A stretch of 64,000 bases of DNA from Rhizobiaceae bacterium (GTDB lineage Bacteria > Pseudomonadota > Alphaproteobacteria > Rhizobiales > Rhizobiaceae): the NCBI GenBank assembly GCA_023953845.1, contig JAMLJC010000001.1:62001-126000 (forward strand), written 5' to 3'. Shown here one piece after another: positions 60,322-64,000 of the stretch (within the stretch, counting starts at the first letter, position 1; every line of letters begins with the position of its first letter). A model generated the notes under the pieces. The model was not told where the DNA came from, did not search any database, and saw nothing but the letters and a program-made list of their open reading frames with translations. Position numbers and translations under genes: made by a program.

Positions 60322-61470
60322 ATGCCCCCCGCAACTGAAGCCGCTTCCCGCTACTTCGACGCCATCAGGGCAGCATTGAGCGGCCTCGAAATCTTCATGC
60401 GCGACGACCGCTCGCCGCTCTACCGGCACGGGATCGTCGCGAAGATCGTGGCCGAGTACATAGCGCGTCTCGAAAAATCGTTCGAAAGCTGGCGCAACCG
60501 GCTGGCATTCATGGACGCGTTCAAGATCTCGCGGGCCGACAGCGGCTTTCCGATATTCCAGAACGTGCTGGAACTGGAGAACGACCGGCGGCAGGTCGAG
60601 CAGCGCATCGCCAACATTCCGGACGCGAACACGATCCGTGCGGAGATGGCGGACTTCATCCTGCGGCACAAGGAGTTCCCGGCGGCGCTGCAGAAGTCGA
60701 TGGCCGAGCGTCTGTATCTCGAAGGCATCAGAAGCGGAGAGCAGTTCGGCCCTTTCATGCTGGCGCAGACGGCCAAGGTTTCGGTCAACCCCAAGAACAT
60801 GCGGCCATTCTATCTCGTCCACTGGGCGAGCTTCGACGGAGCGGCGAACCTGCCGCTCGTCTATATGGCGACGGTCGAGGATTCGTCCGACGCCATGGTC
60901 CGCCAGCTCGTCGATACAGACAAGGGCAAGCTCAAAGCCGGCCTCGACATCCCGCTGCCGGTCGACGGGCTGCTCAATCCGGAACTTGCGCACCAGTTCG
61001 ACGCATTCACGGAGAAGAATTCCGCATACAGCCTGTCGCCGGTGACGATCGCCAACAATCTCGACAAGGATTTCGCCACGCTGCATCCGAAGCAGCTGCG
61101 CCGCGTCGTGCTCGGACCGTTCTATTACGCCGGCATCACCGAGAACAACTCGACTGTATCGGAGGTGCTGACCAAGGTGAGGCGCACGGAAAACGCCTGG
61201 CTGCTGACCTGGACGATCCAGGAAGTATTCTCCAAGGCGGAGAAACCCGGCCGGCGGGGGCTGTTTTCCAGCGAGAAGGCGACGCAGGAATTCTACATCA
61301 ACACCGACGATCTCGAGGCGGCGCGGCAGGGCGTGTCGAATTACGAGAGGCATGCGCTCGTTCCGCACGAGGCCTATCAGGCGCTCTACGCTGCCGGCGA
61401 GGCGCAGAAGATTTTCCTCGGCTACAAGGTGCATATCCTGTCGAAGGGACAGGTGATCAGCGATGTCTAG
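60322..61470 (+). CDS. Protein of unknown function (cassette gene 2)
   Basis: 382 residues from ATG at 60322. Helical N-terminal part (to about 140: YIARLEKSFESWRNRLAFM, NVLELENDRRQVEQRI), then an alpha/beta region: FMLAQTAKVSVNPKNMRPFY, LVHWASFDGAANLPLVYMAT, RRVVLGPFYYAGITENN and TWTIQEVFSKAEKPG. No recognised motif, signal peptide or membrane helix. About 120 bases after gene 1 and 36 before gene 3, so likely in their operon. Confidence 0.75.
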   Translation: MPPATEAASRYFDAIRAALSGLEIFMRDDRSPLYRHGIVAKIVAEYIARLEKSFESWRNRLAFMDAFKISRADSGFPIFQNVLELENDRRQVEQRIANIPDANTIRAEMADFILRHKEFPAALQKSMAERLYLEGIRSGEQFGPFMLAQTAKVSVNPKNMRPFYLVHWASFDGAANLPLVYMATVEDSSDAMVRQLVDTDKGKLKAGLDIPLPVDGLLNPELAHQFDAFTEKNSAYSLSPVTIANNLDKDFATLHPKQLRRVVLGPFYYAGITENNSTVSEVLTKVRRTENAWLLTWTIQEVFSKAEKPGRRGLFSSEKATQEFYINTDDLEAARQGVSNYERHALVPHEAYQALYAAGEAQKIFLGYKVHILSKGQVISDV

Positions 61471-61506
61471 CCGGCGCGGGCGACTTCGATCCAACAAGGG
61501 GGTGAC

Positions 61507-63417
61507 ATGGACGCAGGACTGACGACGGTCGCCGAAGCCGATATCGAGAAGCACCGCGCCACCGCCCAATCCATGATCACGCGCGTGATCGTGCTTGAGG
61601 ATTCCTCCGGCCAGTCGAGCACGGCGCTTGCCGGCACCGGCCGCCGCTTCGTATCCACCGTTTCGACCGGCTCGATCCGCAAGACGCGCGAGGTCGAGCT
61701 GTCCAGGACCATCACGGCGATCAGACCCGACGATCCGCTGATGGGCATCGGCCAGCACACCCTGCTCTACCGCGCGCGGCGTGGCATCGCCGTGTCGCTC
61801 GCCATCGCCGACATCTTCGGCCGTGGCAACGACCTTGAAAGCCTTCAGGCCAAGAATGCACGCTCGCCGCTGGAGGGCGACGAGGCAACGCGTTTCAAGA
61901 AGCTGCTCTCGGCCGCCGCCTATGTCGCCGCCTTTTCCTTCGCCTCCTACCTGTCGCAACTGATCGACAGCGAGGGCGAGCCGCCAAACGACGTCGCGGA
62001 GCCGGATTTCCTGTTCGATACCGCCCAGGACGCTCTGAAATCGATGGTTGCGGGCCTCGACCGCGCCCTTGCCGGCGCCAAGGACGACGCCGACCTGATG
62101 GCGCGGGCGGACGCTTTCGCACGGGTCGCGATCGAGGGACTGCTCGCCCGCAAGAGCCGTTTCGACGGGCTTGGGTCGTTCGAGAATGCCCATATCCGCA
62201 TCGACGCCGACGACTTCACGCTCGACGGCTTCGACGTCGCGCCGGGCAAGAAGTCCAGGCCGCTGGAGATGACCTTCAAGAAGCCCGAGGAGGTCGTCGG
62301 CAACCACATCGCGAAATACCAGTCGGTAAAGCTGGCCAAGATGCTGATGGCCTATGACTTCGACCGGCAGATGAACCCGTTCGTCGAGCTGGGCGGCTTC
62401 CTGTTCACCTTCATCGGCGACGGCGCGCCGGGCACCGGCAAGACGACGCTGATCCAGATGATCGCCGGTCTCGTCAACAACTACTGCCAGATCGCCGGCT
62501 ACCCCTTCCACTACGAGAATTTCGGCGTCGACCAGATCTCGTCCTATCAGGGCAAATCCGGCCAGAACTGCCGCGCCTTCATCGACAACGTGCTGAGCCC
62601 GCGCGCCATCGGCTTCGGGACGATCGACGATATCGATCAGGTCGCGGCGAAACGTTCGGACGACCGCGCCTCGGCCGGCCAGCACGAGATCACTGGCGTG
62701 CTGATGTCGGCCTTCTCGGGAGCCATGACCGTCGTGCGCGGCAATTGCTCCTTCGGCATGTTCTCCAACTATCCGGAGAATGTCGACGACGCGCTGCGCC
62801 AGCGCGCCGGGGCGCGGTGGCTGGTCGACGGCCCGCAGACGCGCGAGGACTACATCGACATCTTCGTGCTGCTCGCCGGCAGGAACCACACCATCCCGCT
62901 TGGCGATCATCAGCTTTACGCGGCGCAGGAGATCCAGCGCGCGGTCGACACAGCCTATGAAAGCCATTCGAAGCCGCACGAGGACGGGCTGATGCAGGTC
63001 TACGAGCGCTTCATGAAGGAGAACGGCCAGCCGAAGACGCTGGCCGATATCGGCGAATATCTGCACATGATCAAGGAGGCCGAGCCGCGCTTCACCGGCC
63101 GCGCCATCAAGAACGTCACCGACGCGATCAAGATGCGGGCCATGGACATCGAGCTTCCGGACGACTGGTTCGAAAAGCCCGAGACCTTCATGCACAAGTC
63201 CTATGACGAGAAGAAAGCCATGGTGGAGGAACTGCGCGGGCCATTCGACATGACCATGGTCATGCAGGAGATCAACCGCTACGCCGACTCCGAGTTCCGC
63301 TATTCCGACCGGGCCGACGATTCCGCCGTCCAGAAGCTGCTGCGCGACGCGCGGCTGCGCGAACGCGCCGCCCGCGAGATGGAGGAATTGAAGCAGAAGG
63401 GATTGTGGAATGCTTGA
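61507..63417 (+). CDS. AAA-family ATPase with novel N-terminal domain (cassette gene 3)
   Basis: 636 residues. The first 290 residues match nothing I recognise. Classical AAA core: Walker A GDGAPGTGKTTLIQ (about 304-317), a Walker B-like IGFGTIDDIDQ (about 368-378, DD for DE), and a second-region-like ENVDDALRQRAGAR (about 425-437) with two arginines placed as fingers. C-terminal 200 residues are helical and charged. Likely a hexameric remodeller of the two preceding proteins or their target. Confidence 0.85.
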   Translation: MDAGLTTVAEADIEKHRATAQSMITRVIVLEDSSGQSSTALAGTGRRFVSTVSTGSIRKTREVELSRTITAIRPDDPLMGIGQHTLLYRARRGIAVSLAIADIFGRGNDLESLQAKNARSPLEGDEATRFKKLLSAAAYVAAFSFASYLSQLIDSEGEPPNDVAEPDFLFDTAQDALKSMVAGLDRALAGAKDDADLMARADAFARVAIEGLLARKSRFDGLGSFENAHIRIDADDFTLDGFDVAPGKKSRPLEMTFKKPEEVVGNHIAKYQSVKLAKMLMAYDFDRQMNPFVELGGFLFTFIGDGAPGTGKTTLIQMIAGLVNNYCQIAGYPFHYENFGVDQISSYQGKSGQNCRAFIDNVLSPRAIGFGTIDDIDQVAAKRSDDRASAGQHEITGVLMSAFSGAMTVVRGNCSFGMFSNYPENVDDALRQRAGARWLVDGPQTREDYIDIFVLLAGRNHTIPLGDHQLYAAQEIQRAVDTAYESHSKPHEDGLMQVYERFMKENGQPKTLADIGEYLHMIKEAEPRFTGRAIKNVTDAIKMRAMDIELPDDWFEKPETFMHKSYDEKKAMVEELRGPFDMTMVMQEINRYADSEFRYSDRADDSAVQKLLRDARLRERAAREMEELKQKGLWNA

Positions 63418-63469
63418 ATCCCGGCTGCGGACGCCGTAAATCTGGCTAAGCTAGCTTAACAGGCTCATC

Positions 63470-63721
63470 ATGAAGCATTTTGGCACGTTTGAAGCAAAGA
63501 ACCGGCTGAGCGCTCTTCTCGATATGGTTGAGGCAGGCGAAGAGGTGACGATCACGCGCAACGGGAAGGCCGTTGCGAAATTGGTGCCGGCAGACGGCGC
63601 CGCGCGCGACATCGAAGTGGCGCGCCGCGCCGCCGCCGAGGGATTGCGCGCCATTAGAGCGCGCAGCAAGCCGGGGCCGGAAAGCCTGAAGGACCTCGTC
63701 AATGAAGGGCGGCGCTATTGA
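63470..63721 (+). CDS. Phd/YefM-family antitoxin
   Basis: 83 residues: FGTFEAKNRLSALLDMVEAG and VTITRNGKAVAKLVP form the Phd fold that binds DNA; the C-terminal part is the toxin-binding tail. The stop overlaps the toxin's TTG start. Typical of VapBC-type pairs of the Phd kind. Confidence 0.9.
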   Translation: MKHFGTFEAKNRLSALLDMVEAGEEVTITRNGKAVAKLVPADGAARDIEVARRAAAEGLRAIRARSKPGPESLKDLVNEGRRY

Positions 63722-64000
63722 GCGTCGTCGTCGACAACTCGATGGCACTGGCCTGGACGCTGATAGATGAGCAGAGCGCTGCATCCGACGAGGTTCTTGA
63801 TCGCGTAATGAAATACGGCGCATCTGTTCCGTTCATTTTCCGGGCAGAGTTCGCAAACGGGCTGACGATGGCTGTTCGCCGCAAACGGATTGACGCCAAA
63901 GCCCGCGCCGAAGCGCTCGAATTCATAGAGACGCTGGCGCTTAGTCACGACGAAGAAGGAAAGTCGCGGATGGCGGCTACGGTTGAACTGGCGGACAGAT
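63718..64000 (+). CDS. PIN-domain (VapC-like) toxin, 3' end missing
   Basis: TTG at 63718 overlaps the antitoxin stop by 4 bases. Visible sequence starts SVVVDNSMALAWTLIDEQS with the first catalytic Asp, then FRAEFANGLTMAVRRKRID with the conserved Glu. The rest lies beyond the window. Presumed ribonuclease neutralised by the Phd-type antitoxin. Confidence 0.85.
   Translation, partial: MSVVVDNSMALAWTLIDEQSAASDEVLDRVMKYGASVPFIFRAEFANGLTMAVRRKRIDAKARAEALEFIETLALSHDEEGKSRMAATVELADR

Noticed and set aside
59971..63195. 1074-codon minus-strand open frame opposite the AAA cassette
   Set aside because: It mirrors the codon phase of three sense genes, including a clear Walker A, and has no ribosome site or motif.
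1..64000. tRNA, rRNA and CRISPR arrays
   Set aside because: I looked for T-loop-like GGTTCGAATCC strings and for regularly spaced direct repeats and found none; covariance search tools would be needed to be certain.

Overview
The window reads as a chromosomal segment of an alphaproteobacterium of the order Hyphomicrobiales (Rhizobiales), most like the Phyllobacteriaceae (Mesorhizobium and relatives). The basis is gene content and sequence flavour: GC-rich DNA, a fused anthranilate synthase TrpE(G) behind a short Trp leader peptide, long-form LeuA behind a Leu-rich leader, choXWV choline uptake genes, a BA14K-like secreted protein, DUF1059/DUF1285/DUF1344 proteins, a MarR/OmpR-type (PetP/PetR-like) regulator pair, and rhizobial-style palindromic intergenic repeats. 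I saw no rRNA or tRNA gene and no CRISPR array. The assignment is inference from families and was not checked by a database search.

Layout. 1-3.7 kb (minus): the end of a glycosyltransferase, then a MarR regulator, OmpR-type response regulator and histidine kinase, divergent from ilvE across a shared palindromic operator. 3.9-7.6 kb: ilvE, a glycine-zipper protein, a metallo-beta-lactamase-fold hydrolase, a BA14K-like protein and two cold-shock genes whose promoters and first transcribed bases are nearly identical. 7.8-14.7 kb: CapA-like protein, lgt-midA-pgeF, a creatinase-like M24 protein, a lipoprotein and prs. 14.7-19 kb: TauE/SafE exporter, rplY-pth, a broken toxin-antitoxin pair and ychF. 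19-25.5 kb: two MaoC hydratases, an intact IS5-family element, apt, petABC (cytochrome bc1), a DUF6665-like protein and a GNAT. 25.5-33.2 kb: two tandem ABC exporters, trmL, soxR, hemF and small genes. 33.2-35.8 kb (minus): DUF1285-nudL-cca. 35.9-42.7 kb: MoxR ATPase-DUF58-DUF4159-membrane protein operon. 42.7-49.3 kb: GNAT, glutathionyl-hydroquinone reductase, NUDIX, phosphoesterase, alpha/beta hydrolase and leuA. 49.5-58.8 kb (minus): AbrB-type membrane protein, SDR, CDF transporter, trpE(G), PAP2 phosphatase and choXWV. 59.1-64 kb: an unrecognised three-gene cassette (coiled-coil protein, unknown protein, AAA ATPase), followed by a Phd/VapC toxin-antitoxin pair cut by the window end.

Most of the window is core metabolism: respiration (petABC and PetPR-like regulators), branched-chain and aromatic amino acid synthesis with ribosome-mediated attenuation (leuA, trpE(G)), translation maintenance (pth, rplY, trmL, cca, ychF), envelope functions (lgt, pgeF, MoxR operon) and osmolyte uptake (choXWV). 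The accessory signals are the IS5 element, the two toxin-antitoxin loci (one frameshifted), the repeats and the three-gene AAA cassette. That cassette is the best candidate for an undescribed system. The most testable regulatory findings are the ilvE/marR operator, the shared cold-shock leader element, the outward-facing SoxR promoter and the leuA and trp leaders.
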